Of a stretch of DNA of 64,000 nt, positions 1 to 9,325 are shown piece after piece; position 1 is the first letter of the stretch, and each line of letters starts with the position of its first letter. Where the stretch lies: the NCBI GenBank assembly GCA_963839095.1, contig CAWIUF010000054.1, positions 1-64,000 on the forward strand, written 5' to 3'. The position numbers were made by a program, and so were the translations under genes. The notes beneath the pieces are model-generated. The model worked only from the letters and a program-made list of their open reading frames with translations, made no database searches and was not told the origin of the DNA. The DNA comes from Palsa-504 sp963839095. Lineage in GTDB: Bacteria > Actinomycetota > Actinomycetes > Streptosporangiales > Streptosporangiaceae.

Positions 1-8
1 CTAGTCGG

Positions 9-1580
9 TCAGGCGGCATAGCGGGTCGGTGTGGTGGTGTAAGTGCGTCCGGCCGGGGTATGCCAGACAAGGACGCCCGGTTCGGGTTGTTCCAGCCGCC
101 ATCCTTGGGCTTGCTTGCAGCGATGATGGTGCCGGCACAGCGGGGACAGGTTGCATTCACACGTCCGGCCGCCCTGGTCATGGGGGTCGGTGTGGTCGAG
201 GTCGCAGCGGGTGGCGCGTCGGCCGCAGCCGGGTGCGGTGCAAGTCGTGTTGCGGGCGTTGACCAGGTGCCGGAGTGTGCGGCTGGGGCGGTAGCGGTCC
301 TCGGCGCGGGCGTGATCGCAGGGTCCGCGGATGACCGGGGTGAGCGTGGTGATGTTCAGCAGGTCCAGGAGGCCGCGCAGGGTCACGGGCCCTGGTCCCT
401 GTCCGGGTGGTCCCTGTCCTCCGGGTGTCCCGGTGGTCCTTGTCCGGGTGGCCACGGGTGGGATCCGGCGGCGCAGGCGTGGGCGGCGGCGGTGCCGTCG
501 GGGTGCAGGGTGGTGACGCACCAGCGGGTGGCGGGGTTCCGGGCGGCGGCGGCGAGCAGGTCGCGGGTGTCGGCGTGGTCGGTGATCCCGAACCCGTCGA
601 CTTCGCCGGCGGCCCGGTGTCGCTGTCCAGGGCGGTGTGCGGCACGGTGATGGTGATCATCGCGCCGACGCTGGGGGCGTCGCCGCGGGCGGTTCGCCCG
701 GGGCCGGGCGGGAGTCGCGTTCTTGCAGCAGGTCCAGGGTGGCGCGGACCTTGAGGTCTTCCCAGCTGCCGGGGACGCCGGCGTCGCGCAGGGCACGGGC
801 CCGGTCCTCGACGTGCTGCATCGAGGCCAGCACCTCCACCGAGGGCAGCTCCCGGCCGGAGATCCCGGCGTTCCCCGACTCCTCCCGGAACGACCGCACC
901 CGCGCCTCCCGCCGCGCCTTCTCCTTGCGCTTGCGGACCGCCTCGGGATCGAGCCGCAGGACCAGCCTGGTGGCGGCCCGGCGCAGCTCCCCGTACGTCT
1001 TCGAGCCCGCCATCGCCGCGAGGATCTCATCGGCCATGGCGGCGTCCTCATCGGATAGGACGCTGGTGATGTCCTCGATGATCCTGACGTGGACCGGGTC
1101 GATCTTCCCGGCGGCCAGGGCGGCGAAGGTGACCGGGAGCCGCCGGGCCACGGTCTGGGCGTACGCGATCTCCCCGGCCGCGGACAGCCAGGTCAGCCGG
1201 AACGCGGCGGCGATCTCGTCGGCGGCGAAGTCGCTGCGCCGGGGCCGGGACGCGAACTCGGCCAGCGCCGCCATCTTGGCCCACGCCAGCCGCGACTCCA
1301 GCCGCCGAGTACCGGACAGGAACCCGACCAGCTGGTCATCCGACAGGCCGGCCAGGCCGGTCCCGTCCGGGCCGGCGACCGTGTCCAGCACCATCGCCAG
1401 CAGCGGCCCCGGCGCCATCGTGTCCGCCCGGCCATCCTGGGCGAACCCCTCCAGGGACAGGTCCTCCGCCGGCGCCGTGACATACAGGCCCTGCGGAATA
1501 ATCGCGTCCGCGTCCCGGCCGTCCCCGGGCAGCCCGGAGCCGTCAGGCTCGTCGGGCTCGGGGGACAGCGCAGCAGACAT
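9..1580 (-). pseudogene. DUF222 / HNH endonuclease (13E12 repeat type), multiply frameshifted
   Basis: The N-terminal two thirds (start at 1580, open to 657) is a typical helical DUF222 domain. The C-terminal part (about 460 down to 9) carries the HNH zinc/nuclease core with CDLDHT, CECN and CRHHHRCKQ, followed by the usual EQPEPGV...TPAGRTY tail. Between them the family sequence continues in two other frames (MITITVPHT, then GEVDGFG...RWCVTTLHPDG). At least three shifts are therefore needed: near 675 (a run of five G), near 614 (CCC on the plus strand) and near 460. Members of this family are repeated many times in actinobacterial genomes and their function is not established. The gene is either a decayed copy or an intact one damaged by base-calling errors in G/C runs. 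Family identity is secure; intactness is not. Confidence 0.85.
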
Positions 1581-1795
1581 GGCTCACCTGGCCGGCTGAG
1601 GAAAGAAGGTTCCGCGGAGACTTCCGCTAGGGAACAATTTATCACCTTACAAGATCAACAACTATTATTTAGGAACTGAGTTTCGAGATATTTACTGGAA
1701 CGCTGCCGTCGTGCTAGCACCCGGTCGGCCGGGGGCGGCTACCATCCTTCCGTTTTGTCTTCCCGCCAAGGGAAACTGCTGGCGGGGAGGCCGCA
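1581..1795. promoter_or_regulatory. AT-rich divergent promoter region
   Basis: This gap separates the leftward DUF222/HNH gene from the rightward FtsX permease. Its 1627-1700 part is strikingly AT-rich for this genome (for example TTTATCACCTTACAAGATC and ACTATTATTTAGG), as expected of a promoter. A GGCGGGGAGG ribosome-binding site lies just before the ATG at 1796. No small gene was recognised. Confidence 0.4.
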
Positions 1796-4231
1796 ATGGG
1801 AGCCGTCGGGCTGGTCTTTGGTGTCAAGCTGCGCCGCTACTGGCGGTCGTGGCTGCTGCTCAGCCTGCTCATCGCGATCGTCAGCGGGTTCGCGCTGGCC
1901 GCCACCGCGGCGGGTGACCGGACCGACTCAGCCTTCCCGCGCTACGTCGCCAGCCACGGCTACGACGCGATCGTGTACACCGACAAGGCGCTGCCCCAGC
2001 TAGCGCGGCAGCCCGGGGTGACGCAGGTGGTGCCGATCCAGATGCCCTTCGAGGGCAAGCCCGCGTGCTCGTGCGGGCCCATGGCCGAGGACACCTTCGC
2101 GATCCGTGAGGTGCGCCAGGCCGACCTGCATCGAGTGGTCAAGCTGGTCAGCGGGCGCATGCCCGACCCGTCGTCCCCGGTGGAAGCGCTGGCCTCGTTC
2201 ACCCTCGAGCAAGACCACGGCGTGCACGTGGGGACGGTGATCACCGTGCGGATGGCGGGCGCGTCGCAGTTGCAGAGCGTGCTCAAGGCCCTGGCCGGCA
2301 TCGCGCCGCCACCCAAGCCCAACGGGCCGGTCATCTCGATACGGGTCGTCGGCATCGCCGCCGCCGAGTACGAATTCCCGTCCGGGCAGACTCCCACCTA
2401 CGACCTGTACCCGAGCCAGGCCTTCGCGGCCGCCACCCGCAGCACACCCGCTCTGCCCTCCTACAACGTGCGGCTACGGAACGGGCTGGCCGGCTTTGGC
2501 GCGTTCGAGGCCGCGGTCAGGCGCCTGAACCCCGGTGGGGCCGGCGTCGAGGATCTCAACCGGCCCGCGGCCGCGATCACCGCCTCGATCCACCCGCAGG
2601 CGGTCGGCTGGCGGGTGCTGGCCGGGCTGGCTGGGCTGGCTGGCATCGCGGTGGCCGGGCAGGCACTGGCCCGCCAGGCCGCCGCCGAGAGCACCGACCA
2701 CCCGGCCCTGGCCGCGCTGGGGGTGAGCCCGCAGCAGCTCGTCGCGGTGAGCATGCTGCGCACGCTGTCCGTGTCGGTGGCCGGCGCCGTCGGGGCGGTA
2801 GCGGCGGCCACGCTGCTGTCCCCGCTGGCGCCGACGGGCGAGGCCCGGCTGGCCGACCCCGCGCCTGGCCTGTCCTTCGACGGCACCGTGATCGGCCTGG
2901 GCGCGCTGGCGACAGTGGCGGTGACGCTGGTGCTCGGGGTGCTGCCCGCGCTGCGCGGCGCCAAGGTACGGGCCACGGCTGCCCGCGTTGCCGCCCGCCG
3001 TCCGTCCCTGGTGGCGGGTGCCGTCACAGCGGTGGGCGGGCCGCCCGGCGCGGGGATCGGCATCCGGTACGCCCTCGAGCCGGGCCGCGGTACCCGTGCG
3101 ATCCCGGTCCGGACCGCGCTGACCGGATCGGTGGCCGCGGTGGCGGCCGTCTGCGCGACCGTCGTCTTCGGCACCAGCCTGGCCCACCTGATCGCCACTC
3201 CCGCCCTCTACGGCGCCCCCTTCCAGCTGTACATCAACTACTCGGGGCCGGGCGGCACCGCCCAGACCGACCTTCTCGGCAAGCTCGAACACGACAAGCG
3301 GATCAGACAGGTCGCCCTGGCCTCGGTGCCGGACGTGACCGTCAACCACGTCATCGTCCGGGCCTTCACCGGGTCCGTGGTTCGCGGCCAGGGCGCCCTG
3401 CCGCTGTCGTCCGTGCAGGGGCGGCTGCCGGCTGGCGACGAACAGATCGCGCTCGGCGTCTCGACCCTGCGGCGCACCGGAGCGCGGATCGGCGCCATGG
3501 TCCCGGTGACGGTGACCGATCCGTCGGGCGTGGCTCACACCCGTTCGTTCCGGGTCGTGGGGACTCTGGTGTTCCCGGGCGACTTCGGGACTGGAAGCCT
3601 CGGCACCGGGGCGGCCTTGACCACCGCGGGATACATCGCCGCCCAGTGCCCGTCCGCGCCCACGCAGGCCCGGTGCCTGCATCAGGCCAGGAGCATCCCG
3701 CCGGAAGAGATCGTCGTCAGTACCGCCGCCGACTCGGACGGCCGGGCCGCGCTGGCCCAGTACACCCGCCTGGCTAACGGCGACGCCACCCGCCCGGTCG
3801 TCCCCGCGGCGCTGGTGAACTTTGGCGGGTCGGCCAACTTCCCGCTGCTGCTCGGCGGCATCGTCACCCTGTGCGGCCTGGCTACGCTGGCTCACCTGCT
3901 GGTGGTCAGCGTGGCCCGGCGACGTAACGAGAACGGGCTGCTCCAGGCTCTCGGCATGGTCCGGCGCCAGCTCGCGTCGATCGTGTTCTGGCAGGCCAGT
4001 ACGGTCGCGCTGATCGGGATCGCGCTCGGGATCCCGCTCGGCATCGCTGCCGGGCAGGCCGTCTGGCGTGCGTTCGCGGTCAGCCTCGGAGTGGTGCCGG
4101 CCCCGTTCGTGCGCACCTGGCCGATCGTGGTCATCGCGGTCGGTGTCCTGGTCACGGCCAACGTGCTGGCCGCCATCCCGGCGCTGACCGCCACCCGCGC
4201 CCGGCCCGGGCGGCTGCTCCGGGTCGAGTAG
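1796..4231 (+). CDS. FtsX-like / MacB-type ABC transporter permease (copy 1)
   Basis: The product is 811 residues with the layout of a double-FtsX permease. An N-terminal membrane segment (about residues 19-40) is followed by a large extracytoplasmic domain (about 45-270). A block of membrane helices (about 275-385) comes next, then a second anchor (about 430-455), a second outside domain, and three C-terminal helices (about 690-800). Such permeases pair with an ATPase for export of lipids, lipoproteins or antibiotics, or for mechanotransmission. No ATPase gene lies beside it. The start is supported by GGGGAGG before the ATG. It is a paralogue of the gene at 6076; both share an NFG...LPL(L/I)L motif before the last helical block and an ALG(V/M) stretch after the first. 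The substrate cannot be read from the sequence. Confidence 0.85.
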   Translation: MGAVGLVFGVKLRRYWRSWLLLSLLIAIVSGFALAATAAGDRTDSAFPRYVASHGYDAIVYTDKALPQLARQPGVTQVVPIQMPFEGKPACSCGPMAEDTFAIREVRQADLHRVVKLVSGRMPDPSSPVEALASFTLEQDHGVHVGTVITVRMAGASQLQSVLKALAGIAPPPKPNGPVISIRVVGIAAAEYEFPSGQTPTYDLYPSQAFAAATRSTPALPSYNVRLRNGLAGFGAFEAAVRRLNPGGAGVEDLNRPAAAITASIHPQAVGWRVLAGLAGLAGIAVAGQALARQAAAESTDHPALAALGVSPQQLVAVSMLRTLSVSVAGAVGAVAAATLLSPLAPTGEARLADPAPGLSFDGTVIGLGALATVAVTLVLGVLPALRGAKVRATAARVAARRPSLVAGAVTAVGGPPGAGIGIRYALEPGRGTRAIPVRTALTGSVAAVAAVCATVVFGTSLAHLIATPALYGAPFQLYINYSGPGGTAQTDLLGKLEHDKRIRQVALASVPDVTVNHVIVRAFTGSVVRGQGALPLSSVQGRLPAGDEQIALGVSTLRRTGARIGAMVPVTVTDPSGVAHTRSFRVVGTLVFPGDFGTGSLGTGAALTTAGYIAAQCPSAPTQARCLHQARSIPPEEIVVSTAADSDGRAALAQYTRLANGDATRPVVPAALVNFGGSANFPLLLGGIVTLCGLATLAHLLVVSVARRRNENGLLQALGMVRRQLASIVFWQASTVALIGIALGIPLGIAAGQAVWRAFAVSLGVVPAPFVRTWPIVVIAVGVLVTANVLAAIPALTATRARPGRLLRVE

Positions 4232-4232
4232 C

Positions 4233-4319
4233 TCAGCCTGGCTTCACTCCGAGCAGCTCGGCGAACCGGTCGACCATCATGTCGCGCCCCTTGAGCTGCG
4301 ACACCACCTCGGCGGGCAC
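4233..4319 (-). other. Short protein-like remnant downstream of the methyltransferase
   Basis: Read leftward from a GTG at 4319 this gives VPAEVVSQLKGRDMMVDR followed by FAELLGVKPG and a stop. It has normal protein-like composition and good third-position GC, but only about 28 residues and no clear ribosome-binding site. It could be the last piece of a deleted gene or a chance frame. No family was recognised. Confidence 0.2.
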
Positions 4320-4368
4320 CAGGTCGTCACTGCCGTGCCGCTGCCCGGGAACTGCTAGCTGCTCCGGG

Positions 4369-5202
4369 TCATCGAGCGGACGGCGGGCCGTCCTTGCGGC
4401 CGACGCCGACGAGGGCCCAGTACTTGGACGGTTCCGCGGGGACGTCGCCGGGAGAATCGGGCCGCCACTCGGGTATCCAGACCAGGCCGGGTTCCAGCAG
4501 GGTGAAGCCGTCGTAAAGGCCGGCGATCTCGTCGCGGCTGCGCATGGCCAACTGGGCGGTGACGCGGCTGTTGTAGACGCTCTCGAACGAGGTCGCCAGG
4601 CTGGGCTGCTCGTCCCGGCACGCGTGGCAGATGACGAGATAGCTGCCGGGGGCGAGCGCGTCGCGCAGGGTGGCGACGATGTCCGTGGCCTGCCCGGTGT
4701 CCGGGATGAAGTGCAGGACGGCGACCAGGAACACGGCGACAGGCTGGGTGAAGTCGAGCAGGAGCTGGGTTTCCGGGTCGGCCAGGAGCTTGGCCGGCTC
4801 GCGGGCGTCGGCCTGGATGACGGTGGCGTCGGGGTTGTCGGCCAGCAGGAGCCGGCTGTGGGCCACGGCGACCTCGTCGCTGTCCACGTACACGACACGG
4901 GATCCGGGCGCGATGTCCTGGGCGACCTGGTGGACGTTATTCTCGGTGGGGATGCCCGAGCCGATGTCGAGGAACTGGCGGATGCCGGCCTCCCCGGCCA
5001 GGAACCGGACCACCCGTCCGAGGAACGCGCGGTTGGCGCGCATGGTGGTGCGGATGTGCGGATCCAGGGCGGTGATCGTGCGGGCGAGGTCCCGGTCGGC
5101 CTGGAAGTTGTGGTCGCCGCCGACCCAGTAGTCGTAAACGCGGGCGACGTTCGCCTTGGTGGTGTCGACCTCGGGCGGCACCCAGCCTGGCTCTACGGTC
5201 AT
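4369..5202 (-). CDS. SAM-dependent methyltransferase, DUF574 / S-adenosyl methyltransferase family
   Basis: The product is 277 residues and opens with the family hallmark: PEVDTTKANVARVYDYWVGG (residues about 9-28) followed by NFQADRD. The SAM-binding motif I is FLDIGSGIPT near residue 80, and an acidic motif II follows at VYVDSDEVAV. This family is expanded in Streptomyces and relatives, and its substrates are mostly unknown. A GGAGA ribosome-binding site precedes the ATG. It lies convergently after the first FtsX permease and divergently from the Clp-N gene, so it is probably a single-gene unit. Family call is firm; substrate unknown. Confidence 0.9.
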   Translation of the reverse strand: MTVEPGWVPPEVDTTKANVARVYDYWVGGDHNFQADRDLARTITALDPHIRTTMRANRAFLGRVVRFLAGEAGIRQFLDIGSGIPTENNVHQVAQDIAPGSRVVYVDSDEVAVAHSRLLLADNPDATVIQADAREPAKLLADPETQLLLDFTQPVAVFLVAVLHFIPDTGQATDIVATLRDALAPGSYLVICHACRDEQPSLATSFESVYNSRVTAQLAMRSRDEIAGLYDGFTLLEPGLVWIPEWRPDSPGDVPAEPSKYWALVGVGRKDGPPSAR

Positions 5203-5304
5203 CGGCTCTCCTGTCCGGCCCGCTCTCGTCCCGCTCGCGGCACACGCGTCGGCCCCAGGATATCGGCGGCCGGCCAGTCACGCGGGCCCGCTTATCATCG
5301 GCCC

Positions 5305-5988
5305 ATGGGACCGGCACTGGACGGGGCGCTGTCGCCTACCCCGCATTTCTACGAGATCAAGGGCCGCGCCGCCGAGATCGCACGGGCTCTCGGGAGCCCG
5401 GTGGGCGGGGCGGAGCACCTGTTCCTGGCGATGCTGCACGACGGCGGGTGGCCGGTGAGCGCGGTCGCGCACCTGGTAGATCCCGGCCGGGCCGAGGAAG
5501 CGGTGCTGGCTCTTCTCGGCGATCCCGGTTACTCGCCCCCGTCTTCTCCCCGGTTCTACGTGCCCGCCGGCCATGTGCAGCTATGGGGCGCGAATCTCGC
5601 CGTCGAAAGGGGCGATTCCTATATCGGCGTGGAGCACGCGTTCCTGGCAATGATCCGCAGCCGCGAGACGATTCCCGCCCGCGCCCTCGCGGGTCTGGCC
5701 GATCTGGACGCGATCGAGGCCGCCGTCATCGAGGCCCTGAACGCGCCAGCGGCCGGCCCTCCCGAGGACGCGGTGTTCCTGCCGGAGGGTCAGGAGCTGG
5801 ACGGCCCGCTGCGGAGGGCGATCGCCGACGCGCTGCCCGACGGCACCACGTTCGGCTTCAGCGGCGGCGAAGACGAACGTACCTGGGTGCACGTGATCGG
5901 CCCGGGCGGCGGCCTCGGCCCCACGGTCACCCGCGAGGTGCTGAACACGGCCCTGGCCAGCCTGGACCGCCCCGCGCTGGACGGCTAG
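5305..5988 (+). CDS. Clp N-terminal (Clp-R) domain protein
   Basis: The product is 227 residues. Residues about 10-140 hold two Clp-N repeats, recognisable from the paired GAEHLFLAMLHDG and GVEHAFLAMIRS stretches about 80 residues apart. In ClpA/ClpC this domain docks substrates or adaptors. Here there is no AAA+ module, so it would act as a stand-alone adaptor or have another role. The C-terminal about 80 residues are unassigned. The ATG at 5305 was chosen because the Clp-N similarity begins just after it, although the frame stays open far upstream. The gene is divergent from the methyltransferase with about 100 bp between, which should hold both promoters. Confidence 0.75.
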   Translation: MGPALDGALSPTPHFYEIKGRAAEIARALGSPVGGAEHLFLAMLHDGGWPVSAVAHLVDPGRAEEAVLALLGDPGYSPPSSPRFYVPAGHVQLWGANLAVERGDSYIGVEHAFLAMIRSRETIPARALAGLADLDAIEAAVIEALNAPAAGPPEDAVFLPEGQELDGPLRRAIADALPDGTTFGFSGGEDERTWVHVIGPGGGLGPTVTREVLNTALASLDRPALDG

Positions 5989-6075
5989 AACAGCCCCCGT
6001 AGTGGGGCTGGTATCACTGCGCCGGGGGTTGGGAGCATCCTTGTCCGGTGACGTGGGGTGCGATCTGATAGCACC

Positions 6076-8484
6076 GTGAACGCGGTCTGGGCGAGGTTCC
6101 GCGGCGATGTCCGCCGACGCTGGCGGGCATGGCTCGGCGTGGTCGTGCTCGTCGGCCTGTTCGGGGGGATCGTGACGGCGGCGGCGGCCGGCGCCCGGCG
6201 CACGGACAGCGCGTACGCCCGCTTCGTGGTCGCCAATCACGGCGCCGAGTACCTGATCGATGACTTCGTGCCCAACCCGGAAGCCGCCGTCCTGCACCCA
6301 TCGACGGTCGCCGCCCTGCCGGCGGTCGCCGAGGCGGACTCCTTCCGCGTGTTCGGGCCGGTCAACGACGTCGGCTACAACCTGGTCGCGTCGCCCGACG
6401 GCCGCGCCTACGGCACCGGGCTCAACCGGCTGAAGGTGCTCCGGGGGCGCCTGCCCGATCCCGCCCGGGCCGATGAGGCCGTCGCGGACTTCACCATGCC
6501 CGGCGCCCGCATCGGCCAGCGCGTCCGCGTCCCGCTGGTGGCGTCCGTCCGCGGCGACAGCCACAACCCGGACCTGTCCGGTGCCCCGGTCTGGGCCACG
6601 TTCACCGTCGTGGGTATCGTCGCGGCCCCCGCGCAGTTCCCCCCGTTCGCCTCCAACAGCTATTTCAACGGACCGAACTACTACCTCACCCCCGCGTTCT
6701 ACCGGACCCACGAGAGATCGGCGGCGGCGTACGAGTTCAGCCTGGTGCGGCTGCGCCCGGGGGCGTCCGCGGCCGCGGCCCAGCGCCAGATCGAGCCGTT
6801 CGCCCACGGCCGGCCGGTCTCCGAGCATGAGCTGGCCAGCCAGGACCGCGACGTGAACCGGTCGACCCATCTGGTCGCCGTGGCCCTGTGGCTGCTCGCC
6901 GGGCTCCTCATGGTGGTGGCCGTGCTCGTCCTCGGCCAGCTGCTGGCCCGGCAGATCGCGCTCGACGCCACCGACTATCCCGTGCTGTACGCGCTGGGCA
7001 TGACCCGGCGCCAACTGGCCGTCCTCGCGGTCCTGCGCGGTACCGCCATCGGCGCCGCCGGGGCGGTCCTGGCCGTGGCCGTGGCGATCGCCCTGTCCCC
7101 GCTCACGCCCATCGGCGTGGCCCGCACGGCCGAGCCGCACCCCGGGGTCGCGTTCGACACGCGGGTCCTCGTCATCGCCGTGGCCGGTACGACCGTCATC
7201 GCCGCCATCTTGACGCTGTGGCCGGCCTGGCGGGCGGCGGTGGTCTCGGCGGCGCTGCGGACCGACGATCACGACGGGCCCGGCCGGCGCTCGGCGGTGG
7301 CCGAAGCCAGCGCACGCGCCGGGCTCCCGGTCACGCTCACGGCCGGGGTGCGCATGGCGCTGGAGCGCGGGCGCGGGCGGACCAGCGTGCCCGTGCGCAC
7401 CACCATCGGCGGAGCCGTCGTGGGGGTCGGCGCGATGGTGGCGTCGCTCATCTTCGGGGCGAGCCTGACTCACCTGCTCGGGTCACCGCCGCTCTACGGC
7501 GTCACCTGGGATACCGAGATCTGGAACAACAACGGCCCGGCCGCCGTCCCGGCGGCCGCGCCGGTGGTGCGGGCCGACCCGGACATCGCCACCGCCGCCT
7601 TCATCCAGACCGGGATCGACTTCCGGTTCGGCGGCCACATTCTCTCCGGGTTCGCCTACGCGCCGGTCAAGGGGACCTTCGCGGCGTCCATGCTGACCGG
7701 GCGGGTACCCGCCGGGGTCGGTGAGGTGGCGCTGGGCGCCAGCACGGCCGCGCAACTCGGCGTCCGCCCCGGCGCCACGCTGGTCGGCAACGCCGAGAAC
7801 GAGGAAGCACCCCTGGTGCCCATGCGGGTGGTCGGGACCGCCGTCCTCCCGCCGGGGGACGTCAGCGCCCATCTCGGCGACGGCGTGATCGTCACCCGCC
7901 AGGCTCTGGTCCGGCTGGCCGGCGGCCGGGCCCGCTCGCCCTACGTGATGGCGGTCACCTTCCGGCCCGGCGTCGATAGCGTCCAGGGCGTAGCCCGCCT
8001 CGACCGGCGGCTGTCGGCGGTCGACAAGGATTTCTTCACCCAGCCGCCGGCGACGCCGACCGACCTGGTGAACTTCGGGCGGATCCAGAACCTCCCGCTC
8101 ATCCTGGCCTCGGCGCTGGCCGTCCTGGCCCTGATCACGGTGGCACACCTGCTCGCCACCTCGACCCGCCGGCGCCGCCGCGACCTGGCCATCTTGAAGA
8201 TGCTGGGCTTCACGCACGGCGAGGTGGGCCGGGCCGTGGCCTGGCAGGCGACGACCCTGGCGGTGGTGACGCTGGCCGTCGGCGTTCCCCTCGGCGTCGC
8301 CGCCGGCCGGACCGCCTGGCGCCTTTTCGCCGGTCACCTCGGGGTGGTTCCCGAGGTGACGACGCCCGTCGTGCTCCTGACCCTGGCCGCGGCGGCCACC
8401 GTACTGCTGGCCAACCTCATCTCGATCGGGCCCGCCGTGACCGCGATGCGGATCCGCCCCGCGTCGGTCCTGCGCCAGGAGTGA
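6076..8484 (+). CDS. FtsX-like / MacB-type ABC transporter permease (copy 2)
   Basis: The product is about 802 residues from the GTG at 6076 (an in-frame GTG at 6058 is an alternative). The arrangement matches the permease at 1796: N-terminal membrane anchor (WLGVVVLVGLFGGIVTAA), outside domain, helical block, second anchor (IGGAVVGVGAMVASLIFGAS), second outside domain, and three C-terminal helices ending in a basic RIRPASVLRQE tail. It is therefore a double FtsX-domain permease. No ATPase or periplasmic adaptor is adjacent. The two permeases may form a heterodimer served by an ATPase encoded elsewhere, but that is inference. No frameshift was seen. Confidence 0.85.
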   Translation: MNAVWARFRGDVRRRWRAWLGVVVLVGLFGGIVTAAAAGARRTDSAYARFVVANHGAEYLIDDFVPNPEAAVLHPSTVAALPAVAEADSFRVFGPVNDVGYNLVASPDGRAYGTGLNRLKVLRGRLPDPARADEAVADFTMPGARIGQRVRVPLVASVRGDSHNPDLSGAPVWATFTVVGIVAAPAQFPPFASNSYFNGPNYYLTPAFYRTHERSAAAYEFSLVRLRPGASAAAAQRQIEPFAHGRPVSEHELASQDRDVNRSTHLVAVALWLLAGLLMVVAVLVLGQLLARQIALDATDYPVLYALGMTRRQLAVLAVLRGTAIGAAGAVLAVAVAIALSPLTPIGVARTAEPHPGVAFDTRVLVIAVAGTTVIAAILTLWPAWRAAVVSAALRTDDHDGPGRRSAVAEASARAGLPVTLTAGVRMALERGRGRTSVPVRTTIGGAVVGVGAMVASLIFGASLTHLLGSPPLYGVTWDTEIWNNNGPAAVPAAAPVVRADPDIATAAFIQTGIDFRFGGHILSGFAYAPVKGTFAASMLTGRVPAGVGEVALGASTAAQLGVRPGATLVGNAENEEAPLVPMRVVGTAVLPPGDVSAHLGDGVIVTRQALVRLAGGRARSPYVMAVTFRPGVDSVQGVARLDRRLSAVDKDFFTQPPATPTDLVNFGRIQNLPLILASALAVLALITVAHLLATSTRRRRRDLAILKMLGFTHGEVGRAVAWQATTLAVVTLAVGVPLGVAAGRTAWRLFAGHLGVVPEVTTPVVLLTLAAAATVLLANLISIGPAVTAMRIRPASVLRQE

Positions 8485-8548
8485 TCCGGGGCGGGACGGG
8501 AGCGGCTGAGCCTGGACGGCGGGGGCCCGGCCGCTTAATCTCAGGCTG

Positions 8549-9325
8549 GTGATGCCGACGATGCCCGCCACCACGCCCGGCCCGGACGTAGCCCGGCGGC
8601 TGATGGACGACGGCTACGTCGTCGTGACCGGCCTGCTGACCCCCGACGGGGCCCACCGCACCCGCGCCGACCTGGACCGGGTGCTGCGGACCACGCGGAC
8701 CGGGCGGAACTCGTTCGAGGGGTTCGACACGCAGCGGATCTACGCGCTGTTCGCCAAGACCCGCGCGTTCGACGCGCTCGCCACCGACCCGCTGCTGCTC
8801 GCCGTCCTGGACCAGGTGCTGGGGCACTACCAGCTCAGCGCGCCGGTCGGCATCTGCATCGGGCCCGGCGAGAAGGCCCAGGTGCTGCACCGCGACGACG
8901 CCATCTACCCGGTGCCCGAGCCGCATCCGCCGCTGGTGGTCAACACCATGTGGCCGCTCGACGAGTTCACCGAGCAGAACGGGGCCACCCGGTTCATCCC
9001 CGGCAGCCATCGCTGGGAGCCGGGACGCACGCCCGGCCCGGACGACCCGGTGGAGACAGCCGTGATGTCACCGGGCTCGGCCCTGTTCTACCTGGGCAGC
9101 CTGTGGCACGGGGGCGGCGCGAATCAGACCTCCCGGCCGCGGCTCGGCGTGATCCTGGAGTACGCGGCCGGCTGGCTGCGGCCCCAGGAGAACCACTGCC
9201 TGGCCGTCCCCCGCGAGGTGGTCCGCGACCTGCCGGAACGGCTGCAGGAACTGCTCGGCTACAACATCTACCCGCCGTTCGTCGGGTACGTCGACGGCCG
9301 GCACCCGCGCAAGGTGCTCGACTAA
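8549..9325 (+). CDS. Phytanoyl-CoA dioxygenase (PhyH) family protein
   Basis: The product is 258 residues. It is a non-haem Fe(II)/2-oxoglutarate oxygenase fold with the facial triad visible: His114-x-Asp116 in LHRDDAIYP, and distal His187 in LWHGGGANQTSRPR, whose following Arg is placed to bind 2-oxoglutarate. The family hydroxylates lipids, ectoine precursors, natural products and other small molecules, and the substrate here is unknown. The gene follows the permease by about 65 bp. It ends convergently, overlapping the end of the MFS gene by a few bases. The start could be the ATG at 8549 or a later in-frame ATG (8552 or 8561). Confidence 0.85.
   Translation: MMPTMPATTPGPDVARRLMDDGYVVVTGLLTPDGAHRTRADLDRVLRTTRTGRNSFEGFDTQRIYALFAKTRAFDALATDPLLLAVLDQVLGHYQLSAPVGICIGPGEKAQVLHRDDAIYPVPEPHPPLVVNTMWPLDEFTEQNGATRFIPGSHRWEPGRTPGPDDPVETAVMSPGSALFYLGSLWHGGGANQTSRPRLGVILEYAAGWLRPQENHCLAVPREVVRDLPERLQELLGYNIYPPFVGYVDGRHPRKVLD

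Noticed and set aside
9..1580. Programmed ribosomal frameshifting in the DUF222/HNH gene
   Set aside because: Three shifts in one gene, in simple G/C runs and without slippery-site context, match the error pattern of the whole window.
5581..7473. A 630-codon minus-strand frame across the second permease
   Set aside because: The composition is typical of a shadow frame and no domain is visible; the plus-strand permease is intact.
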